A stretch of 64,000 nucleotides of DNA from a bacterium UBP4_UBA6127. GTDB lineage: Bacteria; UBP4; UBA4092. The notes beneath the pieces are model-generated. The model saw nothing but the letters and a program-made list of their open reading frames with translations, was not told the origin of the DNA and made no database searches. This document shows, piece by piece, positions 1 through 9,311 of this stretch (its first letter is position 1; every line of letters begins with the position of its first letter). The position numbers were made by a program, and so were the translations under genes. The DNA is taken from assembly GCA_002428325.1 (NCBI GenBank), contig DIVR01000065.1:58866-122865 (forward strand), in the 5' to 3' direction.

Positions 1-66
1 GGTAATAGTTGGATTCCATTCACTTTATTATCTCTTCTCACCAGGGGTAAAGGTTTTGCATGTTTT

Positions 67-2358
67 TTAATTGGTTTCTTGTGATGGAGGCAGATAGATT
101 TTAATGGTGGTTCCTTCCTCTTGTTTGCTGTCCACCTTTATGATGCCATGGTGAGCCCGGACAATACCTAATACAGCAGACATTCCCAATCCTCTTCCAA
201 TAAATTTAGTCGTAAAAAAGGGTTCAAACAGACGTTTCTGCGTTTCTTCATCCATCCCTGAACCGGTGTCCTGGATTTCCAGAAGAATCTGCTTATCGAT
301 AAATCGGGTGATAATATCGATTTCTCCATGATTTTTTCCGATAGCTTCCGATGCATTAGTCAGCAGGTTTAAGAGCATCTGTCTTATCTGGTCAGCATCT
401 GCATATATCATGGGGATATCCGGCGAAAGTTTATAATTGAAGGTAATATGCCTTCCAACGGCACTTTGAAACAGGGGAATGGAATCGTTGATAATTTGAT
501 TCAGGCAGGTATGTTCAAAGGAATACCACCCCTTTCCTGAATAGGCCAGAATATGCCGGGTTTTTTCCGCTGAAGCATGAATGACTTTGGCTGATTCTTC
601 CAGATATTCCTGAGCTTCGGAATCTTCAGGCAGAATTTCTCTGGCGATATCAATATTTCCTAATATTGCTGTGAATCGGTTGTTAAAATCATGGGCAATT
701 CCACCGGCTAGAACTCCCAGACTTTCAAGTTTTTGTAATTGTAGCATCTGGCGTTCCATTTCCAATTGTTCCTGTTGGCGATACTTATCTGCCAGAATCT
801 GGCTTAAAAGCCGGGCGGCTTCTTTCATTAAAGATAATTCTTCCGCACTCCAATCTTTCTTTTCAAAATAATTAGCTAAACAGAGTACCCCTTTTAGATG
901 TCCGGAATCCATGAGTGGAAAAATAACAGCTGTTTCCAATGGAGTGATCTCAGAATTAAATAATCCCAGAAGGATAGATGCTGAAAGGGACCCCTCTGAC
1001 TGTTCTTTCTGATAGTAAATGTGTTTATTTTTAGAGAGTACTTCTGTCAGCTGGGAAAAATCAGGTACTGGAAGGGAAGCTCCAGCCGAGGGTAGATTGG
1101 TATGAGCATCCCATTGATGTCTTTGAGAGATAAATTCTAGAGAGGGATTGAATAGAAGCAGACTGCAATGACTCGTACCTGAAAATTGGCCTAATTGGCA
1201 TAAGGATACATTCAAGGCCTCATCCATCTTTGAAAGAGGCGTTAAGGTTAAATCAGCTGATATTTTCAAAAGAAGATGGCTGAATGATTCTCGAAATTGA
1301 AGGATATCCCTGTTTTTTACCTGAGGAGTGATATCTTTCAACAGCAGTAAATATCCATATACTTTACCGTTAATATCAGAAAAGGGTTTGAGGGTCCATT
1401 CATAACTGCCTGAATTCAGGGTTGTCTCAATAGCTGATGATTGTTTCTGCAGAAGCCAACTGTTGATTTCAGGATGGGTTTCCATGAATTTAAAAAATTC
1501 CGCTGGATTATCGGTATTATCAAAATCAAGTATTTTACGGGCAGAAGGATTGGCATCCAACAAAGTAAAATGATTATCCAGGACAAGGACCCCATCTGGG
1601 AGCATTTCTACCAGGGCATCCCGGGCGATTGGAACTAAATTCAAAAACCTGAATCGAAGAATGGCCAGGGTACATATCAATCCTGTAAAAGCCATGCTGA
1701 TTGCTGTAAGTTCAAGTCCTGGAAATGGGGTTAATTCAGTGATATAGAGGAAATTACCTGCCCAGGGAATCAGACAGGCAGCTATTAAACTGGTGGTTTG
1801 AAACCGATATATTCTGGGAAGCCGAAGGAATGCCCAGACCAGCAAGAGAAAGCTGGCTATCAACATGAGGTAGCAATAAGGAATAAGCATCCACCAGAAT
1901 ACTATCCCATGTTTATAGACTGCCAGATTCATTCCTATGGGGCTGGGATAAATATCTTTCCATATCCAATGATGCCATTGATTGGTGAAAGCCAACAGCA
2001 GGATGATTAGGGGAATAATAAACAGATAGGCAATATTCTTTACTGTCAGATATTGGGAGAGGTGATTATATTCCAAGGTTAATAAAAGTAGAAATACTGG
2101 AGCGGCAACAGTTCCAATATATTCAATCTTAGACCAGAATAACTTTGAATCCATACTGATAGCGGACATCTCAAAGCTTCCTGAAAAAGTCCATTGTGAA
2201 ATGAAAAGCATCATCCAGAAAAGAGATTTAGCCCCTGGTTTATCCCATCGGATCCAGGCCGTGGCTGCAACAGCTAAACAAATGATGCTGGTGAATAGAT
2301 ATATTAAGGAATAAGGAGTTATTAAATAATTCATAAATAAACCGCTCACAATCTGCAT
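67..2358 (-). CDS. Membrane sensor histidine kinase (7TM-PAS-GAF-HK)
   Basis: A 763-residue sensor kinase. The first 230 or so residues hold about seven hydrophobic segments, resembling the histidine kinase N-terminal 7TM region. A PAS-like domain follows (about 235-350), then a GAF-like domain (about 360-535) and a kinase core. The phospho-acceptor is His556 in GGIAHDFNN. The ATP-binding domain has the N box (NLLTNASEAIG), DTGSGM (G1) and GRGLGMSAVLG (G2). There is no receiver domain, so the partner regulator must be encoded elsewhere. Residues after HDFNN read RFT instead of the usual LLT. It is transcribed away from argS. A second in-frame Met at residue 9 (start 2334) is an alternative start. 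Family assignment is secure; the ligand is unknown. Confidence 0.9.
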   Translation of the reverse strand: MQIVSGLFMNYLITPYSLIYLFTSIICLAVAATAWIRWDKPGAKSLFWMMLFISQWTFSGSFEMSAISMDSKLFWSKIEYIGTVAAPVFLLLLTLEYNHLSQYLTVKNIAYLFIIPLIILLLAFTNQWHHWIWKDIYPSPIGMNLAVYKHGIVFWWMLIPYCYLMLIASFLLLVWAFLRLPRIYRFQTTSLIAACLIPWAGNFLYITELTPFPGLELTAISMAFTGLICTLAILRFRFLNLVPIARDALVEMLPDGVLVLDNHFTLLDANPSARKILDFDNTDNPAEFFKFMETHPEINSWLLQKQSSAIETTLNSGSYEWTLKPFSDINGKVYGYLLLLKDITPQVKNRDILQFRESFSHLLLKISADLTLTPLSKMDEALNVSLCQLGQFSGTSHCSLLLFNPSLEFISQRHQWDAHTNLPSAGASLPVPDFSQLTEVLSKNKHIYYQKEQSEGSLSASILLGLFNSEITPLETAVIFPLMDSGHLKGVLCLANYFEKKDWSAEELSLMKEAARLLSQILADKYRQQEQLEMERQMLQLQKLESLGVLAGGIAHDFNNRFTAILGNIDIAREILPEDSEAQEYLEESAKVIHASAEKTRHILAYSGKGWYSFEHTCLNQIINDSIPLFQSAVGRHITFNYKLSPDIPMIYADADQIRQMLLNLLTNASEAIGKNHGEIDIITRFIDKQILLEIQDTGSGMDEETQKRLFEPFFTTKFIGRGLGMSAVLGIVRAHHGIIKVDSKQEEGTTIKIYLPPSQETN

Positions 2359-2600
2359 GTGATTATATCTGAATTCTATAATATCGTCACAGACATTGTT
2401 GTTGGATGGAATTGCTGGCAGTTGTTTATTTCCGGTAGGAGATTATCCCTTTATTTTCAATCATCATCAATTGATTAAGTGTCAATATCCGCTTTCCGTT
2501 ATAATAATAGTTTCAGCTTAATTTGAGAAAAAGGGAATTGGGGGAAATGAAGCCATTGGGTATCAGCCCCTGGATTCCATTATATGCGAGGATCTTACTC

Positions 2601-4274
2601 ATGGATATTAAAGAGCAACTGTCTCAAGCGCTTGATAAAGTAGTAGATGATTTTAAGCAGGAGGGATTGATTTCACAAGAACAAAAATATAAATTCAATG
2701 TGGATATTCCCCGTAATCGGCAGTTCGGAGATTTTTCAACCAATTTATCCTTTCTGATGGCCAAAGATTTAAAAAAAGCGCCTAAAGAGGTGGCTTCGAT
2801 CATAATGGATAAATTTAACCGGGAGCTTGCTCCGGCCATTGGAAAAATCGAGATTGCACCCAGCGGTTATTTAAACTTCTTTGCCAATCAGGGTTTTGTT
2901 CATGATGTCATAAAGAAAATTGAAACCCAAGACGAAGCATATGGACATACATCGGCAGGTAATGGGCTCAAAGTTCAGATTGAATTTGTTTCTGCCAACC
3001 CAACAGGTCCTTTAAATGTAGTCAGTGCCAGAGCGGCCTCTGTTGGCGATGCGATGGGTAATTTTATGAAAGCGGCCGGGTATGATGCTTTTAAAGAGTT
3101 CTATGTGAATGATGCCGGGGTCCAGGCCCGTTTGTTCGGTGAGTCATTCAGGGTCAGATACCTTCAACTTTTTGGTTTTGAAAATGAAATTCCTGAAAAT
3201 GGATACCATGGTGAATATTTGATTGAATTAGCGCTTCTGGCCAAAAATAATAGCTATTTTGCTGAATATGATGACCCTCAATCTATTCCGGTTGAATCTT
3301 TTTCTAAAGTAGGATTGGAATGGATGCTCCAAAAACAAAAAGAAGATTTGAGTCAATTTGGTGTCCATTTTGACTGTTGGTTCAGAGAAACCAGCTTGCA
3401 TGCTGATAATAAACCTCTAAAGGTTTTGGAAATACTGAAACAACGGGGGCATGTTTTTGAATCAGAAGGAGCTGTCTGGTTCCGATCCACCGATTTCGGG
3501 GATGAAAAGGACCGAGTCCTTGTCAAAACCGATGGGAATACTACTTATTTCCTTAATGATATTGCTTATCACCATGATAAATTCGAGAGAGGTTTCCAAA
3601 AAGTCATTGATATCTGGGGACCTGACCATCATGGACATATCCTACGAATGAAGGCTGCTATGAAAGCTTTGGGGCATCCTGAGGATTCTTTGGAAATCCT
3701 GATTGTCCAGCAAGTCAATCTGCTTCGTAAGGGTGAAAAAGTTAAAATGTCCAAACGGGCAGGGCAGATTGAAACAATGGAAGACTTAGTGAAAGAGGTT
3801 GGGGTAGATGCGGCCCGATTCTTCTTCCTGCTGCGAGGGTCTGACAGCCATCTGGATTTTGATTTGGAAGTCGCTAAGTACCAGACAAATGATAATCCGG
3901 TTTTTTATGTCCAGTATGCTCATGCCCGTGTTTGCAGTGTATTTGCTAAGGCAGCTGAAAAAGGTGTTCCCATCTTATCCACCAGTCAGGTTGATTTAAA
4001 CCGGCTAGCTTTGGTTGAAGAAGCTGAAATTGTGAAAATTCTGGCCAATTATCCTGATGTGGTAGCCGATGCGGCCAGAGCTTATGAGCCTCATCGGGTT
4101 GTCAGGTATCTGATGGATCTGGCAACACGGCTGCATCAGTATTATAACCAGTTCCAGATTATCGGAGATGATGTGGAATTGTCTAAATCCCGATTGGTTC
4201 TTCTTAAAATTGTACAGATCGTTCTACAAAACGGGTTAAATTCTTTGGGAGTTTCACAACCCGAACGAATGTAA
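2601..4274 (+). CDS. argS: Arginyl-tRNA synthetase
   Basis: Class I synthetase that charges tRNA-Arg. I start it at ATG 2601 (557 residues), preceded by GAGGA with about 8 nt spacing, because the protein then begins as the family does (MDIKEQLSQAL); the frame stays open upstream to TTG 2523. Visible parts are the N-terminal additional domain (1-100), the Rossmann catalytic domain, KMSKR at residues 382-386, and the C-terminal DALR-type anticodon-binding helices. Oddity: the HIGH signature, normally HxGH after NPTGPL, reads NVVS at residues 139-142, so both histidines are absent. KMSKR and the flanking family residues are intact, so I still call it ArgRS. A TATAAT at 2500-2505 may be its -10 box, without a clear -35. 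Confidence 0.92.
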   Translation: MDIKEQLSQALDKVVDDFKQEGLISQEQKYKFNVDIPRNRQFGDFSTNLSFLMAKDLKKAPKEVASIIMDKFNRELAPAIGKIEIAPSGYLNFFANQGFVHDVIKKIETQDEAYGHTSAGNGLKVQIEFVSANPTGPLNVVSARAASVGDAMGNFMKAAGYDAFKEFYVNDAGVQARLFGESFRVRYLQLFGFENEIPENGYHGEYLIELALLAKNNSYFAEYDDPQSIPVESFSKVGLEWMLQKQKEDLSQFGVHFDCWFRETSLHADNKPLKVLEILKQRGHVFESEGAVWFRSTDFGDEKDRVLVKTDGNTTYFLNDIAYHHDKFERGFQKVIDIWGPDHHGHILRMKAAMKALGHPEDSLEILIVQQVNLLRKGEKVKMSKRAGQIETMEDLVKEVGVDAARFFFLLRGSDSHLDFDLEVAKYQTNDNPVFYVQYAHARVCSVFAKAAEKGVPILSTSQVDLNRLALVEEAEIVKILANYPDVVADAARAYEPHRVVRYLMDLATRLHQYYNQFQIIGDDVELSKSRLVLLKIVQIVLQNGLNSLGVSQPERM

Positions 4275-4292
4275 TTATGGGGTGGCTTTTTG

Positions 4293-4334
4293 ATAACCAA
4301 CGTCAGGAACCATTAGCTTCGTGGCGTTGGTTAT
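4293..4334 (+). terminator. Hairpin downstream of argS
   Basis: A 10-bp perfect inverted repeat, ATAACCAACG (4293-4302) with CGTTGGTTAT (4325-4334), separated by 22 nt. It lies between the convergent argS and ruvB genes. The following TTATTTAGTT is only weakly U-rich, so termination is plausible rather than certain. Confidence 0.5.
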
Positions 4335-4363
4335 TTAGTTGAAAGGATTCTTCCTCGTAGAAG

Positions 4364-5401
4364 TTATTCTCCTTGGTTAAATAAATCCGACTGGCCGGTA
4401 ATATCTGTGGTGATACCCAGGTGTTTATAAGCGGCAATGGATGCTTTACGTCCGGAACGAGTACGTTTTAAAAAACCTGTTTTCAGTAAAAAAGGTTCAA
4501 CCATGTCTACCAGGGTATCAATTTCTTCACTAAGAGTGGCTCCAATGGCTTCAATACCGACCGGCCCGCCATCATAATATTCAATAATAACCCGCAAGAA
4601 TTTCCTATCTAGACCATCCAGACCCAGTTCATCAATTCCTTCCATCTTTAATGCTTTTCTGGAAATATCAAGATTGATGTTGCCATCTGCTTTGACTTGG
4701 GCATAATCTCTGACCCGGCGTAAAACCCGGTTAGCGATTCTGGGGGTCCCTCTGACCCTTTTAGCAATCTCCAGGCTGGATTCTTCATCTAGTCCCACAT
4801 TGAGAAGGTTAGCCGAACGAATCACAATTTTCCTGATTTCTTCTATAGGATAAAAATCTAAATGATGAAAAATGCCGAATCGTTCTCTTAAGGGAGCAGA
4901 TAAGAGTCCTGCCCGGGTGGTAGCACCTACCAATGTAAACCTTTTTAAGGGGACATTGATGGTCTTGGCAAATGCTCCCCGGTCTACAATAAAGTCCACT
5001 TTAAAATCTTCCATGGCAGGATATAGGAATTCTTCTACAATTCTGGGCAGTCGGTGAATTTCATCGATAAATAAGACATCTCCAGCTTCTACATTGGTCA
5101 AAAGCCCCATTAAATCACCGGTACGTTCCAGGGAAGGACCGGAGGTGCAGATAATTTTAGAACCCATCTCATTGGCAATGATATGGGCCAGAGTCGTTTT
5201 ACCTAAACCCGGAGGGCCATGAAGCAGGACATGTTCCAGGGGCTCTTCTCGTTTCTGAGCAGCGGTTATGGATATGGTCAGTTTTTCAACAACATCCAAT
5301 TGTCCAATATACTCCTGCAATTTCTGCGGGCGAAGGCTGAGATTTAACTGCTCCTCTTCTTCAGTTATAGGGGTGGAAGATACAATTCGTTCGCGGCTCA
5401 T
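4364..5401 (-). CDS. ruvB: Holliday junction helicase RuvB
   Basis: A 345-residue AAA+ motor that drives branch migration together with RuvA. Walker A GPPGLGKT is at residues 62-69, Walker B LFIDEIHRL follows, and sensor 1 and the arginine finger lie in GATTRAG and LRERFG. The C-terminal winged helix ends around the TRSGRKAS stretch. Length and motif order are standard. It is the last gene of a leftward group ruvC-ruvA-hybrid kinase-ruvB, 55 bp after the kinase gene, so it is separated from ruvA by an unrelated 2.6-kb gene but points the same way. Confidence 0.97.
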   Translation of the reverse strand: MSRERIVSSTPITEEEEQLNLSLRPQKLQEYIGQLDVVEKLTISITAAQKREEPLEHVLLHGPPGLGKTTLAHIIANEMGSKIICTSGPSLERTGDLMGLLTNVEAGDVLFIDEIHRLPRIVEEFLYPAMEDFKVDFIVDRGAFAKTINVPLKRFTLVGATTRAGLLSAPLRERFGIFHHLDFYPIEEIRKIVIRSANLLNVGLDEESSLEIAKRVRGTPRIANRVLRRVRDYAQVKADGNINLDISRKALKMEGIDELGLDGLDRKFLRVIIEYYDGGPVGIEAIGATLSEEIDTLVDMVEPFLLKTGFLKRTRSGRKASIAAYKHLGITTDITGQSDLFNQGE

Positions 5402-5456
5402 AATAATGTAATTCTACCATTTTAATTATTGGATTTGGTAAGTATTCATAAAATAC

Positions 5457-8024
5457 TTAATCAAGTGAAATTTTGAGTGCCTGATGAATGGTATTTTTTA
5501 ATGTCTTGTATTCATAGGGTTTCTGTATAAACCCAGCCAAACCCTTTCCTGTAAATCGTTGGCTGATTTCTGTCTGGGAATAACCACTGGAGATGACAAT
5601 TGGGATATCCAATTTCATTTGAGATATTTCATTGAATGTCTCTTCACCATCTTTTCGAGGCATTGTTAAATCCAGGATGATGCAATCAAGCATATTATTA
5701 AGGTTGGAACCTGAAACATATATTGAGTTTAGGTAATCCAGAGCATCTTGTCCATCCACCGCTAGTTTTACTGTGTGGCCCATTCGTTCCAGCATGGATT
5801 TGCCAATATTTCGAATAGACTCCTCATCATCTACTAGAAGTATTGTACGATTGGAGGGGACTGAAGGAATATTTCCCTGAATAGTATCAGAATCCTTATG
5901 AATAACTGGCATAAATTCATCCATTGATTCTGATAAAAGGGATTCCGCCTGTGAACCTATTTTACAAACTGGAAAAAAGACCTGAAAAAGGCTTCCAGTT
6001 CCTGGTTCGCTGAAGATTCGAATGTTCCCTTTATGAGAACGTACAATGCCAAGAACAGCCGCTAATCCAAGTCCTCTTCCCGTAAATTTTGTCGTAAAGA
6101 ATGGATCAAATATTTTTTCCTTTGTCTCCCTGTCCATTCCTGACCCATTATCTTCCACTTCCAAATAAACATATTCCCCTGCTTCAATTGAATCTTGGAT
6201 AATACAACTTTGAAGATAATCTGTATTAAGTTTAGTCAAACCGGTGGAAATTCGAATGTACCCTTCATTATTTCCCAGTGCTTCGGACCCGTTGAGAACT
6301 AGATTCATGATGATTTGCCTGATTTGTGAATCATCCCCCTCAATATAAGGGAGGTCTTTTACCAGATGGTATTGAAGAAAGGCTTTTTTAGAAATGCTGA
6401 CTTCCAACATGCGGGTCATATCACTGACTATTTCTGAGAGATTTACAGGGTTTACCACAAATCTGCCTCTACCAGAATAGGCCAGTAACTGTCGGCATAA
6501 ATCCGCTGAACGATGGGTGGCTTTTTCTGCTTCAATCAAGTATGGCTTTACAATCGAGTTGTCAGGGATATCCAGTAAGGCCAGGTCGATATTCCCCAAA
6601 ATTGCAGCTAATAAATTATTAAAATCATGAGCGATGCCACCCGCCAGGACTCCCAGGCTTTCCAGCTTCTGGGAATGTTGAACCTGAGCTTCTAATTGTT
6701 TCTTATCAAAATCAGCCTTTTTACGTTCGGTGATATCCCGATTGACACTAAGAATATGGATTGTTTTTCCCGTATGGTCCTGGATGGGCCTTGCAATTGA
6801 TTCAATCCATTTGTAGTTACCATCCCTGTTTTTTATTCGAAATTCAAATAAATCGGTAGGATATCCTTCCTTAATCTTTATTAAGTTCTTTGTTAACGCA
6901 GATTCAATATCATCTGGATGTAAAAGGGTATCTGGATTTTTCCCTATAAATTCGGCTGGTTTTAATCCCGTGATAGCTTCAAAAGAAGGTGATAAATAGA
7001 GGATGTTGCCATCGAGATCATGTAGAACTATCAGATCATGGCTGTTATCTGCCAGCATTCTATAACGTTCTTCACTGGTTTTATATTGATCCAATAAGTG
7101 GGTTAATGCGATAGTTTTATTTTTGACTTTATTTTGGAGAACAGCGTTCCATCCTAGTAATGCCATGATAATAAGGGTGATGCTAATGAGTAACATAACA
7201 AAATATCGTAGATATTCTTGCTTGATAATTGGGGTTCCCATCCATTTTCTATTGATTGCTTTTATATCAGCTCTTGAAATGGAAAGAAATCCTTTGGATA
7301 CTTTCAATGAGGTGAGAGTATCCCCTTTTCGGGTTGCCCGGTGTAATTGGCCTGTGTATAAAGGGTCAGTAAACTTGAATTCATCCTGGATGCCATATTT
7401 GTATAAATAATACATGGCGGAGGGCTTATCAATGACAAAAACTAGAATCTTTTTATCTCTGACATCCTTGATAATGGATTCATAGTTGTCATATTCTTTT
7501 AAATCGTTAATCCCATTTGTGGTCAAGATGTCTATGCAGTTATCACCTTTTTTGACAGCAACTTTAAATCCTTTTAAGGAGGCTGCATTGGTTATGCCGG
7601 AAATATTTTTATGAAAAAATATTGGAACCGGAATATCTTCATAAGGTTTAAGGAAATCGAATTTACGAGCTCTTTGATTATTTTTGAAGATTGTATCTAT
7701 GACATCATATTTGCCTGTTTCCATTTCCTTAAGGGCTGTCCCCCAATTCATAGCATGGATCTCAACCGGTATTTTTGTCCTCTTTTCAAAGAGTTTCCAT
7801 TGGTCGATGAGGATCCCTTGAATATTTCCATTGATATCTCTGAAAACATAGGGAGGATAATTGTCATCCAGAACAACTTTTAAGGTTTTATTAGATAAGG
7901 TGGTAGCCGGTAAGAGTGGTTGTGAAAATAAAAATGTTGGGGAAAGAAGAATCAATATTAACCAGAGGAATAATCTAATTCTTTGTTTTCTCGTTGGACC
8001 CTGTAAAATCAATCCGTATGTCAT
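5457..8024 (-). CDS. Hybrid sensor histidine kinase with periplasmic SBP_bac_3 domain
   Basis: An 855-residue hybrid kinase. In order: an N-terminal hydrophobic signal/anchor (about 15-35), a periplasmic solute-binding domain of the bacterial family 3 type (about 45-265; it opens like amino-acid binding proteins, VVLDDNYPPY), a transmembrane helix (about 272-292), a PAS domain with PAC (about 320-430), a kinase core with His466 in GGIAHDFNN, an ATPase domain (DNGSGM, GRGLGLAAVLG), and a C-terminal receiver whose likely phospho-acceptor is Asp785 in LDLTMP. The sensor half suggests direct sensing of a small amino-acid-like ligand. It lies between ruvA and ruvB in the same orientation, 63 bp downstream of ruvA. 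No output domain is present, so signalling continues through a phosphotransfer partner not seen here. Confidence 0.9.
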   Translation of the reverse strand: MTYGLILQGPTRKQRIRLFLWLILILLSPTFLFSQPLLPATTLSNKTLKVVLDDNYPPYVFRDINGNIQGILIDQWKLFEKRTKIPVEIHAMNWGTALKEMETGKYDVIDTIFKNNQRARKFDFLKPYEDIPVPIFFHKNISGITNAASLKGFKVAVKKGDNCIDILTTNGINDLKEYDNYESIIKDVRDKKILVFVIDKPSAMYYLYKYGIQDEFKFTDPLYTGQLHRATRKGDTLTSLKVSKGFLSISRADIKAINRKWMGTPIIKQEYLRYFVMLLISITLIIMALLGWNAVLQNKVKNKTIALTHLLDQYKTSEERYRMLADNSHDLIVLHDLDGNILYLSPSFEAITGLKPAEFIGKNPDTLLHPDDIESALTKNLIKIKEGYPTDLFEFRIKNRDGNYKWIESIARPIQDHTGKTIHILSVNRDITERKKADFDKKQLEAQVQHSQKLESLGVLAGGIAHDFNNLLAAILGNIDLALLDIPDNSIVKPYLIEAEKATHRSADLCRQLLAYSGRGRFVVNPVNLSEIVSDMTRMLEVSISKKAFLQYHLVKDLPYIEGDDSQIRQIIMNLVLNGSEALGNNEGYIRISTGLTKLNTDYLQSCIIQDSIEAGEYVYLEVEDNGSGMDRETKEKIFDPFFTTKFTGRGLGLAAVLGIVRSHKGNIRIFSEPGTGSLFQVFFPVCKIGSQAESLLSESMDEFMPVIHKDSDTIQGNIPSVPSNRTILLVDDEESIRNIGKSMLERMGHTVKLAVDGQDALDYLNSIYVSGSNLNNMLDCIILDLTMPRKDGEETFNEISQMKLDIPIVISSGYSQTEISQRFTGKGLAGFIQKPYEYKTLKNTIHQALKISLD

Positions 8025-8087
8025 AAAGATATTATATTTAATGTGAACGAAAAATCATATAAAATAGTTACCTTAATGAGTTATTAG

Positions 8088-8756
8088 TTAGCTATCGATT
8101 CGCTGCTGTTTGAAGACTTCAGCGATTAAGGCCTCAGAATCTTTAATTTTTTTGTTACGGGTAAGGGCTTTTTGTATCATTAATTCTGCTTCAGATTTAT
8201 TATATTGCAATTGGAGCAGGACTTCTAAGGCTTCCTGCTTGATATCCAATTCCATAGGTTCTATTGGCTCAATTGTTGAAATATCTTTCATTAAAGCGAA
8301 TTTAGCCATTTTTCCTTTTAGTTCTGCAATAATCTTTTTTGCTGTTGCTGCGCCAATCTCAGGTAGAGCATCCAGCCAGGTGGTATCTTCTTGTTCTATG
8401 GCTCGGGCAATTTCACTGACAGGTGTTACCATTGCTTTGAGAGCGGTCCGCACACCCAACCCCCCAACTGAGGAAAATAATTCAAAAAATTCCCGGTCAA
8501 AAGGATCCAGAAAACCGACCAGTCGGGGAATAATTGGACCACCTGCCATGCTGCCCTCAAGATAATGGATGGTATGGAAAGTGACTGGAACTGGCTTTTT
8601 ATCCTTGTTTGGTTGACCTGCCATAGTTTTTAATTTGTCGGCCAGGCCTCCTGGAATAAATAACTCATAGGTAATTCCCCCAACTTCAACCAGTGCGATA
8701 TGGTCTTTTTTCTTTTGTTCTATTGATACAAGTTGTCCGGTAATTTGCCTGATCAT
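8088..8756 (-). CDS. ruvA: Holliday junction DNA-binding subunit RuvA
   Basis: A 222-residue RuvA, longer than the usual 190-205. The OB-fold domain I is at the start (MIRQITGQLVSI), the two helix-hairpin-helix motifs are around LFSSVGGLGVRTAL and LPEIGAATAKKI, and the C-terminal RuvB-binding domain III is at about 170-222. The extra length is in domain I, around residues 42-82, including a Lys/Pro-rich stretch and a PRLVGF segment before the first hairpin. Its start overlaps the ruvC stop by 4 nt (ATGA), indicating translational coupling. Confidence 0.94.
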   Translation of the reverse strand: MIRQITGQLVSIEQKKKDHIALVEVGGITYELFIPGGLADKLKTMAGQPNKDKKPVPVTFHTIHYLEGSMAGGPIIPRLVGFLDPFDREFFELFSSVGGLGVRTALKAMVTPVSEIARAIEQEDTTWLDALPEIGAATAKKIIAELKGKMAKFALMKDISTIEPIEPMELDIKQEALEVLLQLQYNKSEAELMIQKALTRNKKIKDSEALIAEVFKQQRIDS

Positions 8757-9250
8757 AATTTTCCTATTTTTAAAGAGTGCCTATTGTAATTGGCATGGCA
8801 GAGGGCCGCAGCCAAGGCATCGGATACATCCACCGGTTCTGGTGCTTCTTTTAAATTTAAGGTACTCTGAACCATTTTTTGAATCTGTTGTTTGGAAGCA
8901 TGCCCATTGCCGGATAAGGACTTTTTTATTCGAGTGGCAGAATATTCGGCTAATTCAATTTGGTGCTTGCCTGCAACCAGAAAAATAACCCCTCTGGCAT
9001 GTCCCATGATAATAGCAGTCTCAGGATTTCTGTAATGAGAATAAAGGTTCTCGACCGAAAATTGGTCGGGATGAAATTCATTAACAATAGATTCAATTTC
9101 TGTGAAAATTGTATTCAGACGCTGGCACATCTGTTGATGGGCTCCGGTGCGAATACATCCGGCTTCAATCAATCCTATCCGGTTTCCAGCCACATCGATG
9201 ATTCCATACCCGGTTATATGAAGGCCTGGGTCAATTCCCATGATGCGCAT
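8753..9250 (-). CDS. ruvC: Holliday junction resolvase RuvC
   Basis: A 165-residue RNase H-fold endonuclease that cuts Holliday junctions symmetrically. The catalytic acidic residues are visible: Asp7 (GIDPGLHITGYG), Glu67 (FSVENLY), and Asp141 and Asp144 (DVSDALAAALCH). A GAGGAAT Shine-Dalgarno site precedes the start. It is the first gene of the leftward ruvC-ruvA pair and overlaps ruvA by 4 nt. Confidence 0.96.
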   Translation of the reverse strand: MRIMGIDPGLHITGYGIIDVAGNRIGLIEAGCIRTGAHQQMCQRLNTIFTEIESIVNEFHPDQFSVENLYSHYRNPETAIIMGHARGVIFLVAGKHQIELAEYSATRIKKSLSGNGHASKQQIQKMVQSTLNLKEAPEPVDVSDALAAALCHANYNRHSLKIGKL

Positions 9251-9311
9251 TACTTTTATTCCTCATAAACATGAATCTTACCATGAATAGTCTTATCTTT
9301 TTCAGGGAAGA

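Noticed and set aside
1..66. Possible gene start at the left edge on the minus strand
   Set aside because: The frame from ATG 61 ends after seven codons; nothing else supports a gene.
8110..8565. 151-codon frame antisense to ruvA
   Set aside because: Fully inside ruvA and rich in Ser/Ile/Ala repeats typical of antisense translation.
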